Below, piece by piece: positions 34,601 to 45,494 of a DNA stretch of 64,000 nt (its first letter is position 1; every line of letters begins with the position of its first letter). Made by a program: the position numbers and the translations under genes. This DNA comes from Morchella semilibera. Its lineage: Eukaryota; Ascomycota; Pezizomycetes; Pezizales; Morchellaceae. The notes beneath the pieces were generated by a model. It made no database searches. It was not told the DNA's origin and was given only the letters and a program-made list of their open reading frames with translations. The stretch is taken from assembly GCA_009192285.1 (NCBI GenBank), contig CM018610.1, positions 62,001 through 126,000 of the forward strand, in the 5' to 3' direction.

Positions 34601-35556
34601 CCCCATAATATCTAGCTCTGGGCTCGCAGGTACTTGAGAAACCGTCTGGAGAGGCTCGGGGTGTTTGGGATCAAATCCTAAATCACGATCTCCGAACAGG
34701 GTGCTAGGGTTGTTGGGACCTAGTTGATTGGGTTCTGGAGTAGGGGTAGGCTCGGCCCCGTGCCTAAGGCCTCGAGAAGTGGAATTATAAGATTTGAAAT
34801 GGTCCCTTTCCCCATCACCGTGTACTCCATCATAGCTGTGGTCTTCGAATTCGGCCCCAGCCCCCAGATCCACTAATGAATCGGTTTCTACCTCATTATT
34901 CCAGTTGCGGACAACAAGATCCTCGTCCCTCTCGTCCATACTATCTCCCACCAGAAAATCGTCCACCTTCTGCCTCTTACTAGACCTCTGGATTCTGCTC
35001 CCTCGAGAGAGACGCAACGAAGCTGACTGCGAACGGGAAGGTGGCTGCGGATGCACTCTCTCATCACTCGCCCCCCTCACAGCTTCTATCATCCCCGTTG
35101 GTCTTGACCTCTTCCTTCCAGAAAACTGCCCTATCCTTAACCCGGATTCTGGTGGAATCGATGACTCGCGGACCGATGATGCCTGCACGACCCTCACAAT
35201 CGAGCTCAAGGTATCAGAGGCTTTGTCTGAAAACACATCTTCAACCCTATACGATAGGTCCAAGTCGTTCTGGGAGGAATCCTGCAATCTGTCGATTCTC
35301 AGGGGCCTGGAGAGAAGAGAGAAGAATTTTTCTGTTAAAAAGAGCCCGAAGATCCAAGTTTGTAGCAGATGAATGGGTAGATAATGAAGGCGAGAGGAAC
35401 CTACGGACGGTGTGGATAGAGTCTTCTATAGCGATTTGTAATTGAGCTTGTCAAATCCTCAAGTGAAAGTGCTGGCGGTGCGACTTCGAGGAATGTAGAT
35501 AGCGGCGCTGCGCCAGGAGCGGCGTGCGCTGGGATGATGTGCACCTGTAAGCGCAT
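31682..35556 (-). CDS. Net1/Dnt1-like nucleolar protein
   Basis: Likely orthologue of the Net1 (budding yeast) / Dnt1 (fission yeast) nucleolar proteins, which tether Cdc14-type phosphatase and act in rDNA silencing and mitotic exit. Exon 1 runs 35556 to 35405, exon 2 from 35306 to 31682; joined through a GTAGGT donor and CTCCAG acceptor, 1258 residues. The N-terminal domain begins [20 protein letters not shown] and continues across the junction through [20 protein letters not shown] and EDVFSD, the pattern of the Net1/Dnt1 N-terminal domain. The rest is disordered: a long charged helix of LEKER-type repeats (about 33620-33900), Lys/Glu-rich stretches, SESDS/SETGSE acidic runs, and a Gly-rich end ([10 protein letters not shown]). 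Function is inferred from the N-terminal pattern only. Confidence 0.75.
33622..33905 (-). repeat. 15-bp minisatellite encoding LEKER-type repeats
   Basis: A tandem 15-bp unit (CTTCTCCAGTCTCTC on the plus strand and variants) repeated about 18 times inside the Net1-like gene. It codes for [10 protein letters not shown] and similar pentapeptides that would form a single charged helix. In-frame length changes are expected between strains. Confidence 0.85.
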
Positions 35557-37703
35557 CCTTACGGATTTGAGAAGGGCGGGGGTTCGAGAAGAATCAATTG
35601 AGAGTAGACTGTACGCCGATGGATTGTAAGACGGCAAGTAATTTGTCTCAGGGTGGATGCCGTTGGGTATTCTTCCCAACGGAATGTGTGGTGGGGTTAA
35701 GTTTCAGGGAGCGACGCGAGCATAAGATTCTTTGGCTGGTTGTCGCGACTTTTTTTTTTGTGTGGGTATAGATCTGATTAGATTAGTCTGTAGATCTAAT
35801 CTGTTTGCAGCAGCCACTAGGCTACATGTGGAACAGGAATCCGATAAAGGATAGATTTGGGGATAGCCACATCATATTGGTATACCCTTTAGATAGATAG
35901 AGAGCACATAATGAGATAAAGCCACATTCATGTATCGAAATGGGATCCAAGTGACCCTCGTGCAGCGACCCTGACAAGCAATGTTTACCGCATACCTTGA
36001 GTTGAAAGCCTACATGTATTCTTAGAGATGTAGGGACGTGGGGGTAAAAAGCTCCTCCCCAGCTCGCGGCCTCGTGAGGCAAGAAGCATGGGTGATGAAG
36101 AGAGGCTACCGTTTTGGTTCCGGGAGCTGATAGTTACTTAGATCACTTGGTCAGTATTTAGGGCCAAGTGCTACTAGCGACTTGAGGTCCCACCAACGGT
36201 ACCAAGCCGTCAAGGGAAGTACTAGCATTCAATGATACCAGAGTGGTGACCTCTAGCCAGAAAACGCTGGGCTGCACCACCCCTCCATACCAAGTACCAA
36301 ACCTATTTCTGTCGTTTCCTGCAGTAGGTAAGTCTCTCCCTGCGATCCCAGCGCCGAAACGAAACGAAACGAAACGAAACACAGACCGGAAACACTCTAA
36401 TTTCCTCGACTTCCCAGAACGTGGGGAATATGATACTGCAATCGGTCCAGAGGGTAGGAGTAAGTGCGATTGGAGAAATGAAATTCATCTCCTCGTGAGT
36501 GACCTTACTGTTGATTTAGTTGTAACCTGCGGGAATTGTCCACTGGCAGGGAATTTCATCTTCAGCGGCAGGTATTTCATCACCAGTGAGAAGTTTTGGC
36601 ATTAAAAACTAAATATTTACCCACGTAGTAACTATAGTGCAGCATAAAGACTGGATTTCAGTGTTTATATTAGCACAAGGACTAAAATTTAGTGCTTATA
36701 CCGCCGGTGGTATGGTTCAACACAAATTTTGTAATTCAGATAGGTCATAGGATATTTAACACAATTCTCTTTGGTCTTACCGGTTGACTACAATTGCAAG
36801 ACCGTAGAACATCGAGTTGGGGTTTTGATGGTATATGGAGAGGGTAAACGCATTTTTCTAAAGTGTTTCCGTGTTTTATAAATACATGTAGGTTTAGGTG
36901 CCAAAGGTTCCAACTTCAAATTTGATCAAGTTTTGAGTTATTAATATGATAACCTGCGCTGTTAAGGTTCCGTCGGCTGGGTTCTTTTATGGCAGTGTTT
37001 TCGGCCCAATCATACACTTCTTAGCATATTTTGTTACGCACCCAAGAAGAGTTAGAAAGGGCATGAATAGGGCTAGCGGTTAATGTAGAAACTTCAGGGC
37101 TTGGCGTGCCGAACGCCCCCAGTTGCTCTCTCTATTACAAGCTGAACAAGTTACTATACCACATAGAACTTAATTACAGTACCGTATGATTATGTGATGA
37201 TGTCATTAATACTCATTCACCTTTTGAAAATCTACATGCACATATACTTATCTACATCACGCAACTCATCTTCATGCCGTATATTAATTGATCATCTAAC
37301 TGGTGTATATATGAATGTAAACGGTATGCATCATACATCCCCCTGATATTTACTCAGATCTAACAGTTTGAACATCTCAAAATACATGCAGGGGCGAAAA
37401 AAATTCCTAACACTCATGTCCGTAAATCGATGCCCCGCAATCCCGCATCAATTGCGTCAACACACCTAAGGCCTGGATCGATCTACGTCACTCGAAACAA
37501 ATTCCGTGTTTCTCCTACTACCCGTCGGGAGATACCATTGAGAAGCCCGGGCACACACCCCCTGCCTTTCTTCAGTCGTTCAAAGTAACGTATACCAGCT
37601 TATGACGTTACATTTTGCCTCCAGAGAACGGATATAAGTTTCGCTGCCACATTGACATCTTCGAAGGATAAAGACTCTTCCTCGACGCTTCTTCTCATCC
37701 AAC
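35557..37703. other. Intergenic, gene-poor
   Basis: About 2.1 kb. A (CGAAA)n microsatellite lies at about 36354-36381 and two TACATGTA palindromes at 36011-36018 and 36883-36890. Short reading frames here have no family resemblance. The Net1-like gene's promoter should lie at the left end. Confidence 0.45.
36354..36381. repeat. (CGAAA)n microsatellite
   Basis: Five consecutive CGAAA units followed by ACACAG. Non-coding. Confidence 0.85.
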
Positions 37704-38164
37704 ATGTCTGCACTATTCAGCCAACGCACACTTCTTCGATCATTCACACGACTTTCAAAAGTCTCACCACAGACCTCAAGAACATTCCGTCTCTCAGCAA
37801 TCTCAATGGAACAGAAATACAAAGAAGGCCAGAAGGTTGAATACCACCCTATTGGTGGTGAGTATTTCGTCTCCCTTGCGTGTATTTCTTGTACGGGTGG
37901 TAATCTGATGATTGAATTTTTAGGACCTCACGGAACTTCTACCAGTACCGGAAAGATCGTACGAATTCTTACTCAACCTGACGCTGCCGGCTCTACCGGG
38001 AACACCGTGAAGGCATCCGAGTCGGATCCCCGTTACGAGGTACTTTTTTACTATTAGCACCCTTTCGAGAGAATTGCTGACTGGTGGCGGAAATCTAGAT
38101 CCAGAACGATAACACGGGAAAGACTTCGGCGGTAAAGGAGAACAACATCGAGCGGGTGCTTTAA
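37704..38164 (+). CDS. Hva1/TUDOR-domain small protein, possibly mitochondrial
   Basis: Exons 37704-37857, 37924-38039, 38099-38164; 111 residues, all phases consistent. The C-terminal 75 residues match the hypervirulence-associated TUDOR-like (Hva1_TUDOR) domain: KYKEGQKVEYHPIGG, PHGTSTSTGKIVRILTQPD, KASESDPRYE spliced to IQNDNTGKTSAVKENNIERV. The first 33 residues (MSALFSQRTLLRSFTRLSKV..) are basic and lack acidic residues, as expected for a mitochondrial presequence; an internal Met (MEQKYKEG) would give the short cytosolic form seen in many family members. Biochemical role not established for the family. Confidence 0.85.
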
Positions 38165-39058
38165 ATGTTTTAGTCTAGCAGGGGCATTAATTGAAAATCA
38201 ACCATAAGTGTTTAACAAACGTACATGTATCCTCGCTGGATATAAAGTAGTGAATCTTTGAATAAAATTGTTTGGTTGATTTTAAAGTATGCTACAAGCT
38301 TGTGAGGCAGCCAAACCTAAAAAATTTGTAGCGGAAGAGTCTGTGGGTTAGGGGATTCGCAGTTGCTCATTTTCATAAGCCTGAGCCGCTCTTGGCGCAC
38401 AGTCGATCACTCGATTTAGTCAAACCATAAAACATTACGGTCGTTGATTGATAACTCGTACAAATGTCATTATCAAATGAGTCAGTATTTAGTACAGTAA
38501 CTGATTCGGAAAAACTTCTGTTTACCCTTTGGCAATTGAGCTCCTGAGCTACAAAGGGGTAATGATCACAGTGGTAGAGAGTTTTATGCGCTCCCCACTA
38601 GATCGAAATACTTATATACAATGTAGCTTGTGACGAGATGAACCCATTGACAAATACATACCTACCAGGCTAGAGAAACCCTCCGACCACCCAAATTTCC
38701 CTCATCAACAAACCCCATGTACGTACATACCATATCTTGTTAGGGTACTCATCATTATAAATCTTGAAAACCAGATGGAGTAACAACCCCATAATACACA
38801 TTGCATGCTTCTTAGGGACCCCCAATAGATACTTGACGTGCTAGAGGGATTGTCAAAGCCGGATATTATTCTTATATCACTATGTAAGCTATCCACCACT
38901 CATGATCAATCATGTCTCAAAGTGGCTTCTTATAACTACCGGCATCTGATTCACTCACTAGAACCCACCAAACTACTCAAACACGTGCCCAACCAGTGTA
39001 AATATCCTTATTAAATAATAAATACGTACCTATATCCTGTTGTTACCCCTGCTTTCAT
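38165..39058. other. Intergenic
   Basis: About 0.9 kb between the Hva1-like gene and the 3' end of the glycosylase gene. TACATGTA at 38222-38229. No gene seen. Confidence 0.45.
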
Positions 39059-40924
39059 CTACAACTTCCCTATTGCCTCCATCTCATCATCAAAAAATGG
39101 CGAACTCAACGCCGTCTGCTGGATATCCCCCGGTTCCTTCCACCTCACACCATCCTTCGCCCACATCCACCTCACATAAACCCTCAACTCCTTATCCATT
39201 GGCACCACCCTTCTCCACTCTTCTTGTCCGAGTTCCACCCTCTCGCCTGCCGCCCTCCGAAATTCATCCCTACAAAATATGCGCCAGCTATCTAGTGCAT
39301 ATGCCCCCACTCCTGGCAGATGCGCAATCTCCCACCCACGGCCTTGTCCGACACCATTTGTAGGAAAGAGGGAGGAAGGGAATGGTTTAGTATCGCGCGG
39401 TGGGTAGTTATACTTTTTGGTTACGTGCCCGAATGCGGGCGGAGTGGTGAGCCAGGTTTTGGCGAGGTTGTGGAGGCGTGTAGCGCGGATGTTGTAGAGG
39501 CCGAGGGGCTGGAGGAAGGCGCTGATTGTGTGGACGGGGGCGATTGAAAGCGCGTATGGGGTGGGATAGTCGCGGAGAAATTGGCGGAGGAGGGGGATGG
39601 CAACGGCTGCGGGGCGAAAGAGAGGCGGATGAGTCCATGATAAATTACAAAACCGGGGGAAAGAGTGATACTAACATCCCCGGGTTCGGTTTAAGAAGGT
39701 TGTTCCTACAATTAGATGGAACTGCAGAGTTTCTTAGTTATAGTCGATGCTCACTCTGATCGGTCAACTCACAGGGTCTCCTTTGAGCTCTTCTTGGATA
39801 AGGCCAAATCTGTCTGAGCTCAGCAGTGGCCATATTGCGGTTGATATGCCGGCTTGGACCCGCCGAGCAACCTTTCTTTCCTTTCGCTCTTGGTTTTTTA
39901 CTGCTACTGCTTCTTCTTTCGATTGCTGCTTCCTTCGCCTCTTCTCCTTTACTTCTGTCTCTAACTCTTCCCCACCCTGTGCTAAACATCTTACTACCTT
40001 TGCTCTTGAGCGGGTCCTCTTCGGCTTTGATACCGAAGCCTGGCCTTGCCCGGCGCTACCTATCACTCCATTAGGCGGATCATTGGTATGACTTATCGGT
40101 ATTTTCCCTGGAGTTTTTTCAGGCTTGATATCAAAATGTGGACTGGACGACTTTGACTTCTTAGACCTTGCTTTTTTCGTCGCAGGCAGGCTCTCGATCT
40201 TAGTTTCCAAGTGGGGGCTTGTCGATTTCGACCTTTTGACCCTCTTGGATTGGGTTTGGGGTATGTTCTCGGTCTGTAACGTTGATAGTGCCTTGAGTGG
40301 GCTTGTTTTTTTGTCTTTTGTTATTTTGATGCCTGATATTTCGATTCTTTTCGAATGGGTTTTTGCCTTTAGTGGCTTGGATATTGTTTGCGCAGATATT
40401 TCAGGATCATTTTTCGTGCCTTTGACCTTTATATGAAAATGCGGACTTGTCGATTTTGATTTCCTGGTCCTTGTTTTCCTTGATTCCTTTACCGGCTTAG
40501 ACAGAGTCTCAAACTGGGTTTCGAAACATGGACTTTCTGCCTTTGGTTTCTTGGTCCTTTTGGTGCCTTTCCGTTTCCCATTCTCAGGTGAGGGTGGGGT
40601 GTGCTCAGTCGCTGCTAAGGTTTCTTGAAGTTTCTCTCCAGCAGGCGGGCATTCATCCTTGGCTCTTTCCTCCCTGCCACCCCCGACCCAGCTGGAGCTC
40701 CCCTCTCCCTCAGTTAAACTCCGGTCCGCTGGGATTGGCGTAGTAATATCGGGGCGGGAATTTGATCTTTTCAACCTCTTCCGTCTTCTAGCTTCTTTCC
40801 TTTTGGCTCTCTTCTCGCGCCTCTCCCTCCGTGCGCTTCGCCGGAGCTCATCATTGAGCTCTACAGGTACACGCAGGACCCCGCTAGCGTCCATATTGTC
40901 CTTCAAGGCGGTGGCAGCGGTCAT
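39059..40924 (-). CDS. MBD4-like HhH-GPD DNA glycosylase
   Basis: Base-excision repair enzyme expected to remove T or U from G:T/G:U mismatches formed by deamination of (methyl)cytosine. Exons on the minus strand: 40924-39773, 39721-39676, 39606-39059; 581 residues, phases consistent. The C-terminal domain aligns with the catalytic domain of animal MBD4: FGLIQEELKGDPFHLIVGTT, FLNRTRG, LLRQFLRDYPTPYAL, LQPLGLYNIRATRLHNLAKTW, and the helix-hairpin-helix LPGVGAYALDSWRIFC, whose Asp (in LDSW) matches the MBD4 catalytic Asp. No methyl-CpG-binding domain is visible. The N-terminal 360 residues are basic and disordered with a repeated KSKSTSPHF-type motif. Nuclear repair role inferred. Confidence 0.85.
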
Positions 40925-41112
40925 GATCTTTCGCTGTTTGTCTGTCCGTTTGCTGCACAGTTCAGTATTCTGAGGCTGGTACTTAACTCAGAAATATAGG
41001 TACTGCAGTAATATGTGGCGCCAGCCAAGACAGCAACAACGGGATGAGGTCATTGAGATAGCAAACGAAATGCCTATAAGCTACATACCTATTTCATGAA
41101 ACGGGGTTTCTG

Positions 41113-41231
41113 AATAGAGCGTTTTAGCAGTACCCAGATTTTCAAATTTTGAGCTCTTGGCGGGCTATTCACACCAAAAACCGGTCGCCAAGAACTAGAA
41201 ATTTAGACTCAGAAGTTGGTTCTAATGCTAT
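41113..41231. mobile_element. MITE family A, copy 2 (inverted)
   Basis: Reverse-oriented relative of 5753-5889: shares the CTTGGCG..CGCCAAGAAC hairpin, the CTGAGTCTAAATT block and the CTCTATT-type end. About 119 bp, somewhat shorter than copy 1. Confidence 0.68.
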
Positions 41232-41428
41232 GGTCGTTGTGGTCATGATTAGATCAGATAGATAAAAAAATTATACAAAAAGGGTAATTGATCTGAACAC
41301 GAGGATATAGCTAAGGATACCGCGCCCTTTAGAAGAATACCTGCCTTGTAATGAGCCGAGCCTACGGGCCTATCTATTTTGTATAACAAATTAAGGGTAA
41401 ATGCCTCGATACTGCGCATACTATAGGA

Positions 41429-41572
41429 ATACATGTGAAATCACTACCATAGGCCTACGGCCGCGAGACCAAGTGATTAAACCGGTGTTGGAGGGAGAGT
41501 ACTGTACCATATTCTCACCGCATTACTAGCATATTGACGGGAATACAGTAGCAATCCTTTTCGGTACTGTAC
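41429..41572. mobile_element. MITE family B, copy 2
   Basis: Same orientation as 28486-28663. Shared blocks are TGAAATCACTACCATAGG, GAGAGTACTGTAC, ACCGCATTACTAGC and TTTTCGGTACTGTA. Its terminal inverted repeats are more decayed. Confidence 0.68.
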
Positions 41573-41980
41573 AATACTGATTCATTTACACATATGTACC
41601 CCAGGGGTCCTAAAAGTGATGCAACGGCGGACCACCATGCCCAAAAGTTGGGAAGTAATTTATATATGTCGAATTGCATCAGGCGGAGCTATATAATAAT
41701 AGTAAATGGAAATACTAATGGAAAAAATTGACTGAGTCTAGCTTTGATGGTGGTCGCGACACCAGAATATTGAGCTCGTTGCATCACCCGGGGTACATGT
41801 AGCGCTGGTGCAGAAAACAAACTAAAAACCGCAAAAGCTATATGTATTTAATTTATGTAGTGATACCAGTAAGTGGTGATAGATACTTATGATGATGATT
41901 TATTCAATCAACAGAACGCCTTTCCTTTCTTGCTCCTGTTTGATTGGACCTGATCACGTGACCCTTGTTAAACTGCACGT

Positions 41981-42282
41981 TGTGGGGCTAAGATTAGGCA
42001 ACCAGCGTGTAAGCGAGGGCTGAGAGCGCGGCTAGAGATTAGCGCGCCTTGGCGCCTTGGCGATGTTTTGTCACGTGGCGCGTTTGATGGTTCTCTGCTT
42101 TGCTTCCTTTCGTTCATCTTCACCTATCATCATCAATAATCATCAGTTTTCACGTTTTCATCGGTTCGATCATAGATTCGAGCATATGAGCTGCGTGAAT
42201 AGTGAATCAACCTAAACGTCTCTAATCTATCTAAACTAAAACCTCTTCCTCCAAAACCTCTATTCTCGTGTCCGCAGCCACA
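41981..42282 (+). repeat. Left LTR
   Basis: 302 bp starting TGTGGGGCTAAGATTAGG and ending GTCCGCAGCCACA. Compared base by base with 50137-50438, no difference was found. Confidence 0.92.
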
Positions 42283-42284
42283 AC

Positions 42285-42300
42285 TGGTGACCCCGACGTG
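42285..42300 (+). other. Primer-binding-site-like sequence
   Basis: TGGTGACCCCGACGTG, starting two bases after the left LTR, where reverse transcription is primed in this family. The matching tRNA was not identified. Confidence 0.6.
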
Positions 42301-42411
42301 ATTCTTTCTCACGGGGACAGAGTCCAATTGTTTCGTCTCTCCGTTTCATCGTCGTTTCATCAAAATCTGCCGTCCTCAGGTGCCGTTCGAGTCATCAAGG
42401 ACCTGAAGAGG

Positions 42412-45400
42412 ATGAGCCCGAGAAAAAAGGCTCACACCTCAGAACCAAAGGCACCGTTAGCATCACCTCCAGACTCATCCTCACCTCCAGATCCATCTTC
42501 ACCTCCCCTCACGATAATCGGACCATCGTCATCACCCCCTGACGTCAGCTCACCACCAGTCGAAACATCTCTCACGGAAACAATTCACGCACCAATCATG
42601 TCTATCCCTGCAACTAAATTCTACGGCAGAGCGAATGAAGATGTGGATTCCTTCATTAGATCGATCGAGGTTAACTTTATCCCCCAGTCCTCTTTCTATA
42701 CCACGGCGGATGATCAGAACGCCGCAAAGCTATCTATTCTCAAGAGTAAGCTTAGGAGCAAGGCTGCTAGATGGATCGCGAATCAACCCAGGAGCATCAC
42801 CTCATCGTGGCCAGATATCATTCAAGCCCTCAAAAGCAAGTATGATAACGCCGGAATGAACGAAGAAAGGAGGCGTGATTCAGAGAACAAGCTCCTCAAG
42901 TTGAAGCAGGGTAAAGATTCGCTGAAGAGATACCTAAAGAAAGCTATTAGGATCAATGAGAACCTATCCTCACAGTGGGATGATACTGCTGCAAAACGGT
43001 TCATCTTGGGCATCAAGAAGGAGAACACACGCTGCTTGGTCATTGCAATGGGGCAGCTTGGGGACACGTATACCTTTGCTCAAGCAATCAATGCAGTTAA
43101 GATGATGTTGAGAACATCATCTAAATCAAGTAAGAGGAGGAGGCATGACGACGAGGAAGAGGAGGATTCCGAAGAAGATGGCTCTAGCGCTGAGTCAGAT
43201 GATGAGAGTAGCAGTGGGGACGATGGAGAGAGCAGCAGTGAAGAAGAGATGCGGCGCAAAAAGAAGAAGAAGAGCACCAAGAGGGGTAAGGTCGTCATTG
43301 ATCGCGAGGACTTGCTGAAGCTCCTAGCGGATCTCAAGGTGAAGACCCAAGAAAAGCCTGCCGAAAGAGTCATCAACCTGGCCCCGGAAACCGAAGTCTA
43401 CGGCGTGCAGGGGAATGATCAAGCTCGAGCACCAGAAACGGAAACTTACGCTGTGCAGCGAAGGCCTGGTCCCCAAGGCGCCTACAACGCAGGGTATCGG
43501 CCCGGGAATCAAGCTCCGCCGTTTCCGAATCAGTCATACGGGAATCAGTACGGCAATCAGCCGGGGTTCGGGTACGGAAATTCTGGGTACGCAAATCAGT
43601 ACGGCAATCAACCTCCGTCGGGGCAGCACGGAAATCAGTTCGGGCATACCAGGTATCAGGGTAACCTGTATGGAAATCAGTCTCAAAATTCCTACGGATA
43701 TCCTCAACGCCCGTTTGAACGGCGAGAATTCGGTAGTGGTGAAAGACGTCCTCCCGGCGTTTGTTACAGGTGCGGCCAATATGGTCACTACAGCAACGAT
43801 TGTATCAATCCTCCTCTATCCCGCGAAGACCAGTATAGAATTCGACAGAAGAATGAAGAAGAGATGGCTCAGAGGATCCTGGCAAAATATCAGCCCGAGA
43901 ACGTCAGAGCACCCGAAAATAGACTGGGGACAAACGGACAGTCGAATGATGCTCGCATGAATCCTCCACCGCCCCCACAGCAGAACGCCAATTCAGTCGA
44001 CTTCTGGAGGGGAGTCCCAGAAGGTATGCAGGCGCCTGAATCGTCGCTCGTTGAGTGGTACGACTCAAACGCAGCGGACAAAAGAGAAGGCGGGGTGGCT
44101 TTTGGGAGCCGCTGGAATAGTGCTACTCCTTCCGTGCCGCCTGCAAACAGAAGAAGGCTCAGCACGACTGTAGAAAGCGAGTCTGATGATAACGAGAGGG
44201 GTAGCGTTTCACGAAGCAAAGCCAAGACGTCCGAGACCCCTGCCTCCGCGGGAGCAAACGAAAGAGAATACACACCTCCAGGAACGAAGAAGAAGATTCA
44301 GGCCTCCACAGTGTACCCCAAGGACATAAGAATGATGCGGGATCAAGCTGGTGAAGACGTCGTAGCCAGGCTCAGAGACACTCCTATCAACGGGCTCACC
44401 TGGGGTAAGCTTCTCAACATCGCCCCCGCCGTCAGAAGGGAGGTTGCGAAGAGTCTAGTTCAAGAGAGGACTCCGAGCACCCCCAAGAAGTCCGTCAAGT
44501 TTAAAGAACCTCCTGCCTCCACCCCAGAAGCCGAAATGGAAGACGTCCTCGCCGTTGATGTCGGCCAGAATCGCGCAGGTCCTGACGATGGACCAGTCAT
44601 CAACTTTTATACCTACGGTAGGATTCGTGTGCCGGGTAAGGGATACTACAGTATCAGCAGGATCCTCGTTGATGCTGGTTCAGTCATCAACCTTATGCCC
44701 GAAGCAGTCGCCGAGGAGATGGGCTTAAGTAAGCAAATCAGCCCTCAGTTTAATGTGAAGACGGCAGATGGAAGCATCGCGGTGATTGATCGAATGGTTA
44801 CCGTCGATCTCGAAGTAGCAAACGTCTCCGCTACTATCAATTGCTACCTGATGCCTGGTCCGGGTAAACCTGCGTACGCTATCCTCCTGAGTCGTCGATG
44901 GCTTAGGCAGTGCCATGCAAAAGGCGATTACAGGACCAGCACCTACGTTATTAAGGACCAAGCCGGTAATGAATATCTTGTTCCCGCGATGGAGGGAATG
45001 AAGACCAAGCCTCCGCGGGTAACGCTCCGAATCCCGCAAAGCCAGTCAGCAATCGTCGACTTGGACGAGGAGACGCTTGAAGACCTTGAAGGCGGCGAGC
45101 AACTTATGGCTCAGATTATCGCCCAGATAATCAGAGAGACGAAGGAGCAAGATGCTCTGGACACTCTCGAAACGTTCTCTGTTTCCACCTCCGTTCCCGA
45201 GTCCGATGTTACGGACTCCCGATCCTTTTATCGCCCCTCCGAGTCTGATGTTACAGACTCCCGCCCCCTTTTCCATCCGTCCTCCCCAGGGTCCAATGTG
45301 ACGGACCTTCACCTCCTATTCTACCCGTCCGACCCTGATCCTCCCCTCCTCTCCTCACATCCTGCCGTCGCTGTCGCCGCAGGGATCACTCCTGGAGAAC

Positions 45401-45426
45401 AGGATTTAAAAGCCTTCCGTTACTAG
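42412..45426 (+). CDS. Gag with zinc knuckle and retropepsin-like domain
   Basis: First open frame of the Gypsy element; about 1000 residues from the first ATG (the frame is open from the LTR). Gag core: KFYGRANEDVDSFIRSIEVN and RYLKKAIRINENLSSQWDD. An acidic/Ser and basic linker follows, then a Gln/Gly/Tyr-rich repeat (GNQYGNQ type), a CCHC zinc knuckle CYRCGQYGHYSNDC, and an aspartic-protease-like segment with ILVDAGSVINLMPE. Function: particle assembly and polyprotein processing. Confidence 0.88.
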   Translation: MSPRKKAHTSEPKAPLASPPDSSSPPDPSSPPLTIIGPSSSPPDVSSPPVETSLTETIHAPIMSIPATKFYGRANEDVDSFIRSIEVNFIPQSSFYTTADDQNAAKLSILKSKLRSKAARWIANQPRSITSSWPDIIQALKSKYDNAGMNEERRRDSENKLLKLKQGKDSLKRYLKKAIRINENLSSQWDDTAAKRFILGIKKENTRCLVIAMGQLGDTYTFAQAINAVKMMLRTSSKSSKRRRHDDEEEEDSEEDGSSAESDDESSSGDDGESSSEEEMRRKKKKKSTKRGKVVIDREDLLKLLADLKVKTQEKPAERVINLAPETEVYGVQGNDQARAPETETYAVQRRPGPQGAYNAGYRPGNQAPPFPNQSYGNQYGNQPGFGYGNSGYANQYGNQPPSGQHGNQFGHTRYQGNLYGNQSQNSYGYPQRPFERREFGSGERRPPGVCYRCGQYGHYSNDCINPPLSREDQYRIRQKNEEEMAQRILAKYQPENVRAPENRLGTNGQSNDARMNPPPPPQQNANSVDFWRGVPEGMQAPESSLVEWYDSNAADKREGGVAFGSRWNSATPSVPPANRRRLSTTVESESDDNERGSVSRSKAKTSETPASAGANEREYTPPGTKKKIQASTVYPKDIRMMRDQAGEDVVARLRDTPINGLTWGKLLNIAPAVRREVAKSLVQERTPSTPKKSVKFKEPPASTPEAEMEDVLAVDVGQNRAGPDDGPVINFYTYGRIRVPGKGYYSISRILVDAGSVINLMPEAVAEEMGLSKQISPQFNVKTADGSIAVIDRMVTVDLEVANVSATINCYLMPGPGKPAYAILLSRRWLRQCHAKGDYRTSTYVIKDQAGNEYLVPAMEGMKTKPPRVTLRIPQSQSAIVDLDEETLEDLEGGEQLMAQIIAQIIRETKEQDALDTLETFSVSTSVPESDVTDSRSFYRPSESDVTDSRPLFHPSSPGSNVTDLHLLFYPSDPDPPLLSSHPAVAVAAGITPGEQDLKAFRY

Positions 45427-45494
45427 GCCGCCGGGGGTCTGGTAACGGGGTAGAGTACTCCCCCGGTAGGTACAGGAAAAAGGACCCCCCCCGC

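Larger units (their letters stand above)
40925..41980. other. Intergenic with two MITE copies
   Basis: About 1 kb holding MITE A copy 2 (41113-41231) and MITE B copy 2 (41429-41572), then the left flank of the retrotransposon. The glycosylase promoter should lie at 40925-41100. No gene. Confidence 0.5.

Noticed and set aside
36243-36605. 120-codon open frame on the plus strand
   Set aside because: Overlaps a microsatellite and antisense frames; composition does not look coding.
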